Shown: positions 45,670 through 55,217, counted from the stretch's first letter. The stretch: DNA of 64,000 nucleotides from Nisaea sp. (GCF_017640745.1 NZ_JAEPQA010000019.1:39072-103071); one strand, 5' to 3'. Notes: a model not told the origin generated them from the letters alone. A program made the numbers and translations.

Positions 45670-46415
45670 TCCTGTTTCCCGCGATCGATCTGAAGGAGGG
45701 CCAGTGCGTCCGCCTTCTGAAGGGCGAGATGGACTCGGCGACGGTCTTCAATGACGACCCGGGCGCCCAGGCGAAACTTTTCCAGGATGCGGGCTGCGCC
45801 TGGATCCACGTGGTCGATCTCGACGGCGCCTTCGCCGGCGAGACCCGCAACGGAGACGCCGTTAGCCGGATCCTGGAGGCGGTGGACGTGCCTGTACAGC
45901 TCGGCGGCGGCATCCGCGACATGAAGGCGATCGATGCCTGGCTTGAAAAAGGCATTGCCCGCGTGATCCTCGGCACCGTGGCGCTGCGCGATCCGGAGCT
46001 GGTCAAACAGGCCTGCGCCAGACATCCGGGGCGTATCGCCGTCGGCATCGATGCGCGGGACGGGATGGTCGCGGTCGAAGGCTGGGCCGAAACCTCCTCC
46101 CTCTCAGCGGTGGATCTCGCGCGAAAGTTCGAGGGCTGCGGCGTCGCCGCCATCATCTTCACCGATATCGACCGCGACGGCGCGCTCGGCGGGGTGAACG
46201 TGCAGGCGACCGCCGATCTTGCGAACGCGATCTCGACCCCGGTCATTGCCAGCGGCGGCGTCGCCTCGCTGGAGGATCTGTCGGCCCTGAAGGCGGCCGG
46301 CGCCCCCGGTATCGCCGGTGCGATTTCCGGCCGCGCGCTCTATGATGGACGGATCGATCTCGCCGAGGCCGTCCGGCTTCTGGCGGAACCGGCGAGGGAG
46401 AGCGCCCGATGCTGA
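45666..46415 (+). CDS. hisA: Phosphoribosylformimino-5-aminoimidazole carboxamide ribotide isomerase
   Basis: A 249-residue TIM-barrel isomerase (ProFAR isomerase). The phosphate-binding halves [27 protein letters not shown] and [21 protein letters not shown], with [10 protein letters not shown] near the start and TDIDRDGAL late, match HisA. It overlaps the GNAT gene and hisF. Confidence 0.96.
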   Translation: MILFPAIDLKEGQCVRLLKGEMDSATVFNDDPGAQAKLFQDAGCAWIHVVDLDGAFAGETRNGDAVSRILEAVDVPVQLGGGIRDMKAIDAWLEKGIARVILGTVALRDPELVKQACARHPGRIAVGIDARDGMVAVEGWAETSSLSAVDLARKFEGCGVAAIIFTDIDRDGALGGVNVQATADLANAISTPVIASGGVASLEDLSALKAAGAPGIAGAISGRALYDGRIDLAEAVRLLAEPARESARC

Positions 46416-47170
46416 CCGCACGCGTCATTCCCTGCCTCGACGTGAAGGACGGCCGGGTCGTCAAGGGCGTCAATTTCGTCGATCTGGTCGATGCCGGCGA
46501 TCCAGTCGAGCAGGCCAAGATCTACGACCGCGAGGGCGCGGACGAGCTCTGTTTCCTCGACATCACCGCGAGCCACGAGGAGCGCGACACGCTGTTTGAC
46601 GTTGTCGCCCGGACGGCGGAGCAGTGCTTCATGCCGCTCACCGTCGGCGGCGGGGTGCGGACGCTTGAGGATATCCGCAAGCTGCTGCTGGCCGGTGCCG
46701 ACAAGGTCTCGATCAACACGGCGGCGGTGAAGGATCCGGATTTCGTCCGCCGTGCGGCGGAGAAGTTCGGCAGCCAGTGCATCGTTGTGGCGGTCGACGC
46801 CAAGAGCGTCGGTCCGGACAAGTACGAGATCTTCACCCATGGCGGCCGCGAGCCGACCGGCATAGATGCCGTCGAATGGTCGCGCCGGATGACCGAGTAC
46901 GGCGCCGGCGAGATCCTGCTGACCTCGATGGACCGCGACGGCACCAAGCAGGGCTTCAACCTGCCGCTGACACGCGCGATCTCGGATGCCGTGAGCATTC
47001 CGGTGGTGGCGAGCGGCGGTGTCGGCACGCTGGAGCATTTCGCCGAGGGCGTGCTCGAAGGCCATGCCTCTGCGGTCCTGGCGGCCTCGGTGTTCCATTT
47101 CGGCACCTTCCGGATTTCCGAAGCCAAGCAGGCGATGGCGGATGCCGGTATCCCGGTGAGGATGCAATGA
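46409..47170 (+). CDS. hisF: Imidazole glycerol phosphate synthase, cyclase subunit
   Basis: A 253-residue TIM-barrel cyclase that partners HisH. Key blocks are [19 protein letters not shown] with the catalytic Asp, [21 protein letters not shown] and [14 protein letters not shown] with the second Asp. It overlaps hisA by seven bases and hisE by ATGA. Confidence 0.97.
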   Translation: MLTARVIPCLDVKDGRVVKGVNFVDLVDAGDPVEQAKIYDREGADELCFLDITASHEERDTLFDVVARTAEQCFMPLTVGGGVRTLEDIRKLLLAGADKVSINTAAVKDPDFVRRAAEKFGSQCIVVAVDAKSVGPDKYEIFTHGGREPTGIDAVEWSRRMTEYGAGEILLTSMDRDGTKQGFNLPLTRAISDAVSIPVVASGGVGTLEHFAEGVLEGHASAVLAASVFHFGTFRISEAKQAMADAGIPVRMQ

Positions 47171-47487
47171 GCGACCATGTTCTCGACCGGCTTTATGCCG
47201 TCATCGACAGCCGCAAGGGCGCCGACCCGGACAGCTCCTACACGGCCAAACTGTTTTCCAGGGGCGCGAAGAAGATTGCCGAGAAGGTCGGCGAGGAAGC
47301 GGTCGAGACGGTGATCGAAGGCGTGGCGGGCGAACCGGCAGCCTTGACCGCCGAGAGCGCCGACCTGCTTTATCATCTTCTGGTGCTCTGGAGCGCCAAG
47401 GGCGTGACGCCCGAAGACGTCTGGCAGGAACTGGCCCGGCGCGAGGGGATGTCCGGGATCGAGGAAAAGGCGCGCCGCACGACCTGA
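47167..47487 (+). CDS. hisE: Phosphoribosyl-ATP diphosphatase
   Basis: A 106-residue MazG-like pyrophosphatase. [29 protein letters not shown] supplies the helical metal-binding core (EEAVE), followed by [11 protein letters not shown]. It carries out the second step of histidine synthesis and is a stand-alone enzyme, not fused to HisI. Its start overlaps the hisF stop. Confidence 0.95.
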   Translation: MSDHVLDRLYAVIDSRKGADPDSSYTAKLFSRGAKKIAEKVGEEAVETVIEGVAGEPAALTAESADLLYHLLVLWSAKGVTPEDVWQELARREGMSGIEEKARRTT

Positions 47488-47522
47488 AGCGTGGCGCCGG
47501 ACGATTGGGAGAGGGAAGTCCG

Positions 47523-47888
47523 ATGTCTTACGACGACCAGAATATTTTCGCGAAGATCCTGCGCGGCGAGATTCCGAACAAGACCGTCTACGAGGACGAT
47601 CACGTCCTCGCCTTCGAGGATATCCAGCCGCAGGCGCCGGTTCATGTCCTCGTGATCCCGAAGGGTCCCTACAAGTCGATGAACGAGTTCAGCACCGAGG
47701 CGAGCGACGCGGAAATCGTCGCCTGGGTTCGGGCCATCGGCAAGGTGGCGGAGATCGTCGACGCGAAGGGCCCGGGCTACCGGCTGATCGTCAATAACGG
47801 CGACAACGCGATCCAGGAAGTGCCGCACCTGCATATCCACGTTCTCGGCGGGCGCCGTCTCGGGCGGATGCTGCCGAAGGCGGACTGA
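47523..47888 (+). CDS. HIT-family (HinT-like) nucleotide hydrolase
   Basis: A 121-residue histidine-triad protein. [27 protein letters not shown] is the HinT opening, and the triad HLHIHVLGG (H102, H104, H106) is near the end. Such proteins hydrolyse adenosine phosphoramidates. It follows hisE in the common alphaproteobacterial arrangement. ATG 47523 is chosen over TTG 47505 by its position relative to the domain. Confidence 0.93.
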   Translation: MSYDDQNIFAKILRGEIPNKTVYEDDHVLAFEDIQPQAPVHVLVIPKGPYKSMNEFSTEASDAEIVAWVRAIGKVAEIVDAKGPGYRLIVNNGDNAIQEVPHLHIHVLGGRRLGRMLPKAD

Positions 47889-47907
47889 TCGGAGAGGGGA
47901 TCAGTCC
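47882..47907. terminator. Hairpin over the shared end of HIT and DUF427 genes
   Basis: GGACTGATC (47882-47890) pairs with GATCAGTCC (47899-47907) across an eight-base loop. Both convergent stop codons lie inside the stem. No U-tract follows on either side, so termination here would be weak or Rho-assisted. Confidence 0.4.
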
Positions 47908-48299
47908 CCTTCCACAATCCGCATGCCGTCGCCCCAGAAGGAAGTGAGTCCGTCGAGCGGCGCGGCGAAATCGTAGGCGCGGTAGGCCCAGCCGATCTCC
48001 CGTCCGTCGAGCGCGAAATAGTCGGCCTCGCCCTTCAGCGGGCAATGCGTGGCTTTTTCCAATTGCTCAAGCGGCACCTTGATTGCCGAGGGCGGGAAGT
48101 AGAGACGCGGCTCGTACGCCCTCGTCCCGATCTCGATGACCCGCAGCGCGTCGCGGCTGTCGGCAACCAGCGTGTTCCCAAAATAGACCCGTGCCCGCCG
48201 CTTCACCGGCTGGAGGACCATGAAGTGATCCGGATTGGACGGATTGCGGATCGCGCCGTCGACCGGCGCGGGTGCCGGGCGGGTTTCCGTTGCTGACAT
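47901..48299 (-). CDS. DUF427 domain protein (long form)
   Basis: A 132-residue DUF427 protein. RARVYFGNTLVADSRDALRVIE, PRLYFPPSAIKVPLEQLEKA, CPLKGEADYFAL and AWAYRAYDF-type segments follow the family order more fully than in the shorter paralogue at 2621-2926. Function is unknown. ATG 48299, after GGGAGAGC, is preferred because upstream residues lack similarity. Confidence 0.88.
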   Translation of the reverse strand: MSATETRPAPAPVDGAIRNPSNPDHFMVLQPVKRRARVYFGNTLVADSRDALRVIEIGTRAYEPRLYFPPSAIKVPLEQLEKATHCPLKGEADYFALDGREIGWAYRAYDFAAPLDGLTSFWGDGMRIVEGD

Positions 48300-48615
48300 T
48301 GCGTGCTCTCCCTGCCGGTGCTTGTAACGATTCCATGTTGGCCCGGTCCGCTGTGTTGCAAACAAAATCACATGCAGGCGTTTCTGCTGTTTATTTGTCC
48401 GGACTGAAGATCCGGGGTCTCGCAGGACTGAAGTATTCAAAGGCCGCATTTATGCGTCGCCATAATGCGTTGATTTTATTGATTGATAGGGATTTCTAAT
48501 TTCGATAGAGTAAAGGAGTAAATCTTCGGCCAATATATAGAGAAAACCTTTGTAGTTTTATCTATATCTTGTGTCGGAAAACTTTTGAGTGCCACAAGTG
48601 GTCCGGGGTGGGACT
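48300..48615. other. AT-rich intergenic region
   Basis: This gap of about 316 bases is much richer in A and T than the rest of the window, especially 48460-48590. The nonamer GGACTGAAG occurs twice (about 48403 and 48425). TTGATT...TCTAAT 19 bases apart is a poor promoter candidate for the pentapeptide gene. I see no gene or RNA structure in it. Confidence 0.5.
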
Positions 48616-49872
48616 ATGCTGGTCGAGGAACTGCAGCAAGAACTCAGCAAGATTGTCTCGAAACACGAGGCATTTTTGCGCCGTTATCCGGGCGGCGAAA
48701 TCGCTGATCTGAGGCAGCGCGACCTGCGCGCGATCCGTCTGCCCGGCGCCGACCTGCGTCAGGCCCTCCTTGCCGGTGCCAACCTGCAGAACAGTGTTTT
48801 TGCCGGCGCCAATCTCTCCGACGCGCAGATGATCACGGCGCGGCTCAGCAATTCGGATCTTTCCGGCAGCCGGCTGGTCGGTGCCAATCTGCGCGGCGCC
48901 TCGCTCGCCGGCGCGAAGCTGATGGCCGCCGACATGACCAATGCCGATCTCCGGCCGATGAAGCTGCGCGACGTGCACCATGCGATCGAGCAGGTGGCGG
49001 ATCTGCAGAACAGCGACATTTCCGAGGCGAAGCTGATCCGGACCGACCTCAGCAACGCGAATCTCTCCGGTGCGATCGCGGTCAGCGCCAATTTCACCTC
49101 GGCGAAACTGGTCGGCGCGAACCTGCATCATGCCGATCTCAGCCGCACGGTGTTCCGCGAGGCGGTGCTGCAAGGGGCGAATCTTCAGGGCGCCAATCTC
49201 AGCCAGGCACAGCTGCGCGACAGCGATCTCTCGGGTGCGGATCTGCGCTCCTGCAATTTCGACGGGGTCGATCTGACTGACGCGGACCTGACCGACTGCC
49301 GGATCGCCAGCGGGATGGAGAACCTGCCCGACGATATCCGCGACCGGCTGGTGCAGCATTTCCACTGGGTCTCCTCCGGCGGCGTGAAGGGGACGCGCGG
49401 CGACTTCCGTGGCCTCGATCTCTCCGGCCTCGATCTCAGCGGCACCGAACTCAGCGCCTGCGAAATGTCCCGGGCGAACCTGAACGGCACCAAGCTGAAA
49501 GGCGCCTCGCTCAGGCTCTCGAACCTCGAGGGCTCCGTGCTGACCCAGACCGACCTGACGCGGGCCGATCTGCGCGGCGCCAATCTGAAGGACACCGATT
49601 TGAGCGGTGCCACGCTGGTCTCGGCCCGGCTCTCCCGGATCGCGATCCTGAAGCCTGGAACGCTCGAGGTCCTGCGCGAATGGCCGACCGACCTGCGCGG
49701 TGCCAAGCTGGTCGGGGCCGATCTGCAGCGCACCGATTTCGCCGGCGCCCTGGTCGAGGAAACCTGCTTCGACCATGCCAACGTGACCCACGCCTGCTTT
49801 ACGGAAGTGGCGATCCGCTCCTGTTCCTTCCACGACGTCCGCGGCGGCGATCCGGCCCTGCTGGAGCAATAA
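48616..49872 (+). CDS. Pentapeptide-repeat protein
   Basis: A 418-residue protein made almost wholly of A(D/N)LxX pentapeptides that should fold as a right-handed quadrilateral beta-helix. The first block runs about 30-235 (ANLQGANLSQAQL types). It is broken by a helical insert (MENLPDDIRDRLVQHFHW) followed by SSGGVKGTRGDFRGLDLSG, then a second block of about 100 residues. A non-repeat VLREWPTDLRGAKL segment and a Cys-containing end (CFDHANV, SCSFHDV) close it. The N-terminal 27 residues form a helix. No signal peptide is visible. Known relatives shield DNA gyrase or are of unknown role; this one cannot be assigned. Confidence 0.92.
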   Translation: MLVEELQQELSKIVSKHEAFLRRYPGGEIADLRQRDLRAIRLPGADLRQALLAGANLQNSVFAGANLSDAQMITARLSNSDLSGSRLVGANLRGASLAGAKLMAADMTNADLRPMKLRDVHHAIEQVADLQNSDISEAKLIRTDLSNANLSGAIAVSANFTSAKLVGANLHHADLSRTVFREAVLQGANLQGANLSQAQLRDSDLSGADLRSCNFDGVDLTDADLTDCRIASGMENLPDDIRDRLVQHFHWVSSGGVKGTRGDFRGLDLSGLDLSGTELSACEMSRANLNGTKLKGASLRLSNLEGSVLTQTDLTRADLRGANLKDTDLSGATLVSARLSRIAILKPGTLEVLREWPTDLRGAKLVGADLQRTDFAGALVEETCFDHANVTHACFTEVAIRSCSFHDVRGGDPALLEQ

Positions 49873-49894
49873 AACCCCCCACCCCGCTCCATAA

Positions 49895-49917
49895 CCCCCG
49901 GGAGGCAATCCCGGGGG
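49895..49917 (+). promoter_or_regulatory. Stem-loop overlapping the comM ribosome binding site
   Basis: CCCCCGGGA (49895-49903) pairs with TCCCGGGGG (49909-49917) over a five-base loop. The right arm includes most of the GGGGGGAG Shine-Dalgarno in front of the ATG at 49926. It may lower comM translation or end the preceding transcript; there is no U-tract. Confidence 0.4.
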
Positions 49918-49925
49918 GAGAGATC

Positions 49926-51452
49926 ATGGTTGCGCGGGTTCGGACGGTGGCGTTCCGGGGGGTCGACACCCTCGATATCGACGTTCAGGTGCATATGGGG
50001 AACGGGATCCCGTCCTTTTCCATCGTCGGCCTGCCGGCCAAGGCGGTGGACGAGAGCAAGGACCGGGTGCGGGCGGCGCTCAGCGCACTCGGCCTTGCCC
50101 TGCCGCCGCAGCGGATCACGGTCAATCTTGCCCCGGCCGACGTCACCAAGGAAGGCAGCCATTACGACCTGCCGATCGCCGTCGGCATCCTGGTCCAGAT
50201 GGGCGTGCTGCCGGCGGACGAAATCGCGAACTATCTCGTGCTCGGCGAGCTGGCGCTGGACGGGCAGCTGACGGAGGTCTCCGGAATCCTGCCGGCGGCG
50301 CTCGGCGCGTCGGCACGGGGGGCCGGGATCATCTGCCCCGAGAAATGCGGTCCCGAGGCGGCATGGGCCGGCAATATCGAGGTCCTGGCGCCGCGCACGC
50401 TGCTGGCGCTGATCAATCACTTCAAGGGCAGCCAGGTCCTGACCCCGCCCGATCCGGCGGGGCCGGAGGAGGCTGGCGCGCTGCCGGACCTTGCCGACGT
50501 GAAGGGGCAGGAGAGCGCCAAGCGCGCGCTCGAGATCGCCGCGGCCGGCGGACACAATCTCCTGATGACCGGACCCCCGGGCGCGGGGAAATCCATGCTC
50601 GCCGCCCGGCTGCCCGGCCTGCTGCCGCCGCTGGAGCCGCGCGAGGCGCTGGAGGTGGCAATGATCCGCAGCGTCGCGGGGGATCTGAAAGGCGGGCGGA
50701 TCTCCCGGGCGCGTCCTTATCGCGACCCGCACCATTCAAGCTCCATTCCGGCCCTGGTCGGCGGCGGACTGCAGGCGCGGCCGGGGGAGGTCTCGCTCGC
50801 CCATTGCGGCGTGCTCTTCCTAGACGAGCTGGCCGAGTTTCCCCGCACCGTGCTGGACTCGCTGCGCCAGTCCATCGAGACCGGGCAGGCGGTGGTCAGC
50901 CGGGCGAACAACCGGGTGACCTATCCGGCCCGGTTCCAGCTCATCGCCGCGATGAATCCCTGCCGCTGCGGGTATCTTGCCGATCCGGCACAGGCCTGCG
51001 GCCGGGCCCCGAAATGCGGGCTCGATTATCAGGCAAGGCTGTCCGGCCCTCTGCTCGACCGGTTCGATCTCCGGATCGAGATCGAGCCGGTCTCGGCCCG
51101 CGCGCTGGCCGCGCCGCTCGAAACGGAGGCTTCCGAGATCGTCGCCGGCCGCGTCGCCAGGGCGCGGCAGATGCAGCGGCAGCGCTTCGATGCGGCAGGC
51201 GTGGAGACGCTCCATCGCACCAATGCCGCGCTGGAGGGCAAGCTGCTCGAGCAGACGGCGCGGCCCGAGCGGGCGGGGCAGGCACTGATGGAGGAAGCGG
51301 CCCGCCGCCTCTCGCTTTCGGCCCGCGGCTATCACCGCATTCTCCGCGTCGCCCGGACCATCGCCGACCTGGAGGCATCGGAGAGTGTTCGCCGTCATCA
51401 CGTGGCCGAAGCACTGGCCTATAGGGGGATCGTTCTGAAGCAGGCCGCATAA
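49926..51452 (+). CDS. comM: YifB/ComM-family Mg-chelatase-like AAA ATPase
   Basis: A 508-residue helicase-like ATPase. The N-terminal half (HMGNGIPSFSIVGLPAKAVDESKDRV) has the ChlI-like fold, Walker A is at GPPGAGKSMLAARLPGLLPP near 218-237, followed by PYRDPHHSSSIPALVGGG and LFLDELAEFPRTVLDSLRQ. In naturally transformable bacteria ComM drives branch migration during uptake recombination. The start is the ATG with a strong GGGGGGAG in front. Confidence 0.95.
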   Translation: MVARVRTVAFRGVDTLDIDVQVHMGNGIPSFSIVGLPAKAVDESKDRVRAALSALGLALPPQRITVNLAPADVTKEGSHYDLPIAVGILVQMGVLPADEIANYLVLGELALDGQLTEVSGILPAALGASARGAGIICPEKCGPEAAWAGNIEVLAPRTLLALINHFKGSQVLTPPDPAGPEEAGALPDLADVKGQESAKRALEIAAAGGHNLLMTGPPGAGKSMLAARLPGLLPPLEPREALEVAMIRSVAGDLKGGRISRARPYRDPHHSSSIPALVGGGLQARPGEVSLAHCGVLFLDELAEFPRTVLDSLRQSIETGQAVVSRANNRVTYPARFQLIAAMNPCRCGYLADPAQACGRAPKCGLDYQARLSGPLLDRFDLRIEIEPVSARALAAPLETEASEIVAGRVARARQMQRQRFDAAGVETLHRTNAALEGKLLEQTARPERAGQALMEEAARRLSLSARGYHRILRVARTIADLEASESVRRHHVAEALAYRGIVLKQAA

Positions 51453-51527
51453 GCTGAATAATTTTCTACTCAAAAGAGAGAATAATATGTTATTCAATCG
51501 CATCGATAACCATCGGTGCGATTGCTC

Positions 51528-52352
51528 ATGTCCGCTCTGGCGCGACGGCTTCTATGGCCGGTTCTACCGGCGCTCCTCCTGCTTCTTCTGCTGCCGCTCG
51601 ACAGGCCGGTCGCGGAGGAGCCGGACCCGAACTGCCTCGAAGCCTGTCCCGTAACGACGGGCGTCAGCCTGATCGTCCGGCGGCCGAGCCATACGCTTTC
51701 GAACAATGCAGAGACCAAGTTCGCCGACTGGGTGGCCTACGAAGTCGCCTCGGCCGCAATCGGCAAGTCGCAGAAGCGCGTCTGGCGCGCCGATCCCGAG
51801 ATCCCGGCCGACCAGACGCTGGAGCCGGGCGACTACAAAGGCGCGCACAAGGCGCTGAAGACCGACCGCGGCCACCAGGCACCGCTCGCCAGCTTCACGG
51901 GCGCGCCGGACTGGGAGACGACGAACTATCTCTCCAACATCACGCCGCAGAAGAGCGCGCTCAATCAGGGTCCCTGGAAGAATCTCGAGGAGGCCGTCCG
52001 GTCGCTTGCGAAATCGGAGGCGGGCACGGTCCATGTGCTGACCGGCCCGCTCTACGAACGCGAGATGCCGCCGCTTCCGGAGGCGGACGAGCCGCATCGG
52101 GTGCCGAGCGGATACTGGAAGATCGTCATGCTGACGCGTGCGGGAACTCTGCTTGTCGCGGGTTTCGTGCTCGACCAGGAAACGCCGCGCCGGGCGAACT
52201 ATTGCGACGGTAGCTTCAATGTCGCGATCGTGGAGATCGCGCGGCGGAGCGGTTTGGGTTTCGCACCCGGCATCGGTACGGCCACCGGCGGAGATCTGAG
52301 ATCCCGGCTCGGCTGCCGCGATGCCGTGAAAGTCAGCGAGGCTGCCGACTGA
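51528..52352 (+). CDS. Secreted DNA/RNA non-specific endonuclease (NUC1 type)
   Basis: A nuclease of about 274 residues. A signal peptide (LARRLLWPVLPALLLLLLLPL) leads to a periplasmic or exported domain with the beta-beta-alpha-Me motif TDRGHQAP (catalytic His near 116). The metal-site helix in NYLSNITPQKSALNQGPWKNLE completes the NUC1 signature. The ATG at 51528 or a GTG at 51516 may start it. It lies 75 bases after comM on the same strand and converges on gshB. Confidence 0.9.
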   Translation: MSALARRLLWPVLPALLLLLLLPLDRPVAEEPDPNCLEACPVTTGVSLIVRRPSHTLSNNAETKFADWVAYEVASAAIGKSQKRVWRADPEIPADQTLEPGDYKGAHKALKTDRGHQAPLASFTGAPDWETTNYLSNITPQKSALNQGPWKNLEEAVRSLAKSEAGTVHVLTGPLYEREMPPLPEADEPHRVPSGYWKIVMLTRAGTLLVAGFVLDQETPRRANYCDGSFNVAIVEIARRSGLGFAPGIGTATGGDLRSRLGCRDAVKVSEAAD

Positions 52353-52355
52353 GCG

Positions 52356-53297
52356 TCAGCCGAGCTTGGCTTCGATGGCGTCCCAGAGCTCGGCCTCGAT
52401 CGAGCGGCCCTCGAAGCGGCCGAGTTCCTGGAGGCCGGTCGGCGAGGTGACGTTGATCTCGGTGAGATAGCGTCCGATGACGTCGATGCCGACGAAAATC
52501 AGCCCCTTTTCGGCCAAGGTCGGGCCGATGATCTCGCATATCTCGAGGTCGCGCTTGGTCAGCTCGGATTTCTCCGCGCGGCCGCCGACATGCATGTTGG
52601 AGCGCGCCTCTCCTTCGGCCGGAACCCGGTTGATCGCACCGACCGCTTTGCCGTCGATCAGGATCACCCGCTTGTCGCCCTGCCGGACCTCCGGCAGATA
52701 GCGCTGCACGATCACCGGCTCGCGATACATCTCGGTGAAGAGCTCGAGCAGGGAATTCAGGTTCTCGTCGCCTGGCTTCAGGTGGAAGACGCCGGCGCCG
52801 CCATTGCCGAACAGCGGCTTGACGATGATGTCCTGATGCTCGGCGCGGAACTCCATGATCTGCTGGCGGTCGTTGGTGATCAGGGTCGGCGGCATCACGT
52901 CTTCGAAATGCGTGACGAACAGCTTCTCCGGCGCGTTCCGGACATGCACCGGATCGTTCACCACCAGCGTCTTCGGATGGATATGCTCCAGGATGTGGGT
53001 CGCGGTGATGTAGGACATGTCGAAGGGCGGGTCCTGGCGCATCAGCACCACGTCCATTTCCGAGAGGTCGATCATCTCGGGTTCGCCGAGCGTGAAGTGA
53101 TTGCCCTTCTCGCGGCGCACATCCAGCGCGCGGACCCGGGCGAGCACCTTGCGGTCGCGGAAGCTCAGATCCTTCGGCTGGTAATGGTAGAGCTTGTGGC
53201 CCCGGCGCTTGGCCTCGAGGGCCATGACGAAGCTGCTGTCCCCGTTGATGTCGATAGCCTCGATCGGGTCCATCTGGATGGCGACGCCGAGCCCCAT
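52356..53297 (-). CDS. gshB: Glutathione synthetase
   Basis: A 313-residue ATP-grasp enzyme that joins gamma-glutamylcysteine and glycine. [26 protein letters not shown] opens it, and [30 protein letters not shown] and the late [21 protein letters not shown] are diagnostic. The ATG at 53297 has a perfect GGAGG six bases upstream, which decides it against ATG 53309. It converges on the nuclease gene with a three-base gap. Confidence 0.97.
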   Translation of the reverse strand: MGLGVAIQMDPIEAIDINGDSSFVMALEAKRRGHKLYHYQPKDLSFRDRKVLARVRALDVRREKGNHFTLGEPEMIDLSEMDVVLMRQDPPFDMSYITATHILEHIHPKTLVVNDPVHVRNAPEKLFVTHFEDVMPPTLITNDRQQIMEFRAEHQDIIVKPLFGNGGAGVFHLKPGDENLNSLLELFTEMYREPVIVQRYLPEVRQGDKRVILIDGKAVGAINRVPAEGEARSNMHVGGRAEKSELTKRDLEICEIIGPTLAEKGLIFVGIDVIGRYLTEINVTSPTGLQELGRFEGRSIEAELWDAIEAKLG

Positions 53298-53392
53298 TGC
53301 TTCCTCCATGCGGTGAGCCCGATGCGGGCCACTATTGTTCCGAGCGGCGACTATGTGGCGATTGCCGGTGCCGGATCAACCGCCTTTCCGGC

Positions 53393-54214
53393 TCAGTTCA
53401 ATTGACTTTCCAGAACTTGAAGGACGCGTGCCACTTCGAGCCGTTCGGGCTCGCGGATATTGCCGCTGGCAAGGAAGTCCCTGAGGCAGCCGATCGCGGC
53501 CCGGCGCTCGCCCTTGCGGGCGAGCAGCATGCCTTCCTCCCGCATCAGCCCGGAGAGCCTCGGGGCGAGCAGCCGCATGTCGCGAATGATCTGGAGTGCG
53601 GGCTCCAACTGGCCGTCCCGAAGGAGCCGCAGTTTGATATTGTTTTGAAGTCGCAACAGAATATCGAGGTCGCTGACATCCTGGTAATGCGCCTGACTCA
53701 GCTCGGCTTTCTCCCCCTGGAAACTGGCGAGCAGGCGGCGGAGCGCCGGTGCATCGAGCGCTTTGCCACCATGGAAGGGGTCGAGGATCTGCCGCACGCC
53801 GTCGCCCTGCACGCGGATCAGGAAATGGTTCGGGAAATTCAGCCCGCCGGCATCGAGGCCGAGCCCGCGGGCGGTCTCGATATAGAGGATGCCGAGCGCG
53901 ACAGGCAGACCCTTGCGCCGGTCGATCACCCGTATCAGGTTGGCATTCTGTGGATCGTCATAAGTCCTGCTGTCGCCCTCATAGCCGTACTCGCCGCCGA
54001 GGGTCTCCGCGAGTGCGGCTGCCGGCGTGTCGGCTTCCGAGGCCTTGGCGCTCTTCGCCAGCGCCGACAGATGGTCGCGGTATCGCTCCAGCGGGACGCC
54101 CGGCCGGTCGAGCGAGGCCAGCAGCAGCGCGGCTTCCGCAAGCCCGGTCTCGCCAACCCCTCTCTCGCCGATCCCCGCCAGCCTGGCGCGGACGTTGTCC
54201 GGGTCGGGGACCAT
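53393..54214 (-). CDS. SirB1-family transglutaminase-like/TPR protein
   Basis: A 273-residue protein of the SirB1 type. The transglutaminase-like part (about 40-180) carries RVIDRRKGLPVALGILYIETARGLGL and PNHFLIRV, with Ala in place of the Cys of true transglutaminases, so it is probably not an active cross-linking enzyme. The C-terminal part (about 185-273) is helical with TPR-like repeats. Function is not established. Confidence 0.88.
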   Translation of the reverse strand: MVPDPDNVRARLAGIGERGVGETGLAEAALLLASLDRPGVPLERYRDHLSALAKSAKASEADTPAAALAETLGGEYGYEGDSRTYDDPQNANLIRVIDRRKGLPVALGILYIETARGLGLDAGGLNFPNHFLIRVQGDGVRQILDPFHGGKALDAPALRRLLASFQGEKAELSQAHYQDVSDLDILLRLQNNIKLRLLRDGQLEPALQIIRDMRLLAPRLSGLMREEGMLLARKGERRAAIGCLRDFLASGNIREPERLEVARVLQVLESQLN

Positions 54215-54218
54215 GGTT

Positions 54219-54806
54219 TCAGGAGCCCTTGATCCGGACGTAGCTCACCACGTGGCGCACATATTCGAGGTTGCGGGCATGATTGATCACGCGCTGCAGC
54301 TCCGCATTGTTCTGGGCGATGCCGAAGAGATAGACCGTACCGTTGACCGTATCGATATCGTAATTGATCGAACTGATCCCGCCGTCGAACAGCAGCTTGG
54401 TCTCGAGCTGGGTTTCGATCCAGGTATCGCGGGCCTTGTCCACGATGTCGGATTTGTCGACCACCTGGATCTCGTTGATGACCTCCCGGATGCCGTTTGC
54501 CTGCCAGGCCAGCCGGGCCGCCTCGATCCGGTCCTCGGGTTTTGGAACCGAGCCTGTCAGAAGCACGCGTCCGTCCTCGACCGAAAGACCGACGGCGGAA
54601 AACAGGTCCACGTTCTTCTGAAAGAGGTAATGGTTGATCTCGGTCTTTATCGCGAGGTCCTTCGCGGTGCCTTCCAGACCACGTTCGGACTGGCTCGCGG
54701 TCGCGGCGGTGGCACCGGCTCCGATCGCAACGCCGACCGGGGTGCAGCCCCCGGCGGCAAGCGGGAGGGCAAGCAATGTGAGGAGGAGAAGTGCGGCTCT
54801 TGGCAT
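54219..54806 (-). CDS. BON-domain lipoprotein
   Basis: A 195-residue envelope protein. An N-terminal signal (LLLLTLLALPLAAGGC) with a lipobox-like end precedes two BON domains: IKTEINHYLF ... GRVLLTGSVPKPEDRIEAARLAW, and WIETQLETKLLFD ... GTVYLFGIAQNNAELQRVINHARN. It resembles DolP/OsmY-like proteins that bind anionic lipids and keep the outer membrane intact. It is read after rsmI and yraN and before the SirB1 gene. Confidence 0.9.
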   Translation of the reverse strand: MPRAALLLLTLLALPLAAGGCTPVGVAIGAGATAATASQSERGLEGTAKDLAIKTEINHYLFQKNVDLFSAVGLSVEDGRVLLTGSVPKPEDRIEAARLAWQANGIREVINEIQVVDKSDIVDKARDTWIETQLETKLLFDGGISSINYDIDTVNGTVYLFGIAQNNAELQRVINHARNLEYVRHVVSYVRIKGS

Positions 54807-54815
54807 GCTGTCACT

Positions 54816-55217
54816 CTACATCTTGTGGTCGGCGATCCAGACATTCTGAATATGGCGGGGAAAACGCCAGTGTGCCACCGCGAATAGGTCAAATCTAAGG
54901 CGGTGGCCGGCGAGCCGCGAATTTCCCTTTTGCACCCAGAGCGCCGCCCTCTGCAGGCGCCGCCATTGCGCATGCGTAACGGACTCCTGCGCGGTATCCA
55001 GGTCGGGACGCGCCTTGACCTCGACGATCGCCAGGGTTTGTCCCCGTTCGGCCAGAATATCGATTTCACCGACCTTGGTGCGAAGCCGGGTGGCGATGAT
55101 CCGGTAGCCCTTCAGACGCAGGATCAGCCGGCAGAAGGCTTCGGCATAGAGCCCGAACCGCTGTGCCCGCCTCTTTGCGAGCACCATGTCCGCAGAGCGC
55201 CGCGTCCCGGCGTTCAT
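54816..55217 (-). CDS. yraN: YraN family protein (UPF0102)
   Basis: A 133-residue predicted restriction-endonuclease-fold protein. AEAFCRLILRLKGYRIIATRLRTKVGEIDILAERGQTLAIVEVKAR contains the E..G-EIDI..-EVK nuclease-like core. No activity is proven for the family. It overlaps the rsmI stop by ATGA, the usual rsmI-yraN pairing. Confidence 0.94.
   Translation of the reverse strand: MNAGTRRSADMVLAKRRAQRFGLYAEAFCRLILRLKGYRIIATRLRTKVGEIDILAERGQTLAIVEVKARPDLDTAQESVTHAQWRRLQRAALWVQKGNSRLAGHRLRFDLFAVAHWRFPRHIQNVWIADHKM

Noticed and set aside
48589..49872. Pentapeptide protein as a fluoroquinolone-resistance Qnr protein
   Set aside because: It is about twice the size of Qnr and has a helical insert between repeat blocks; no resistance context is present.
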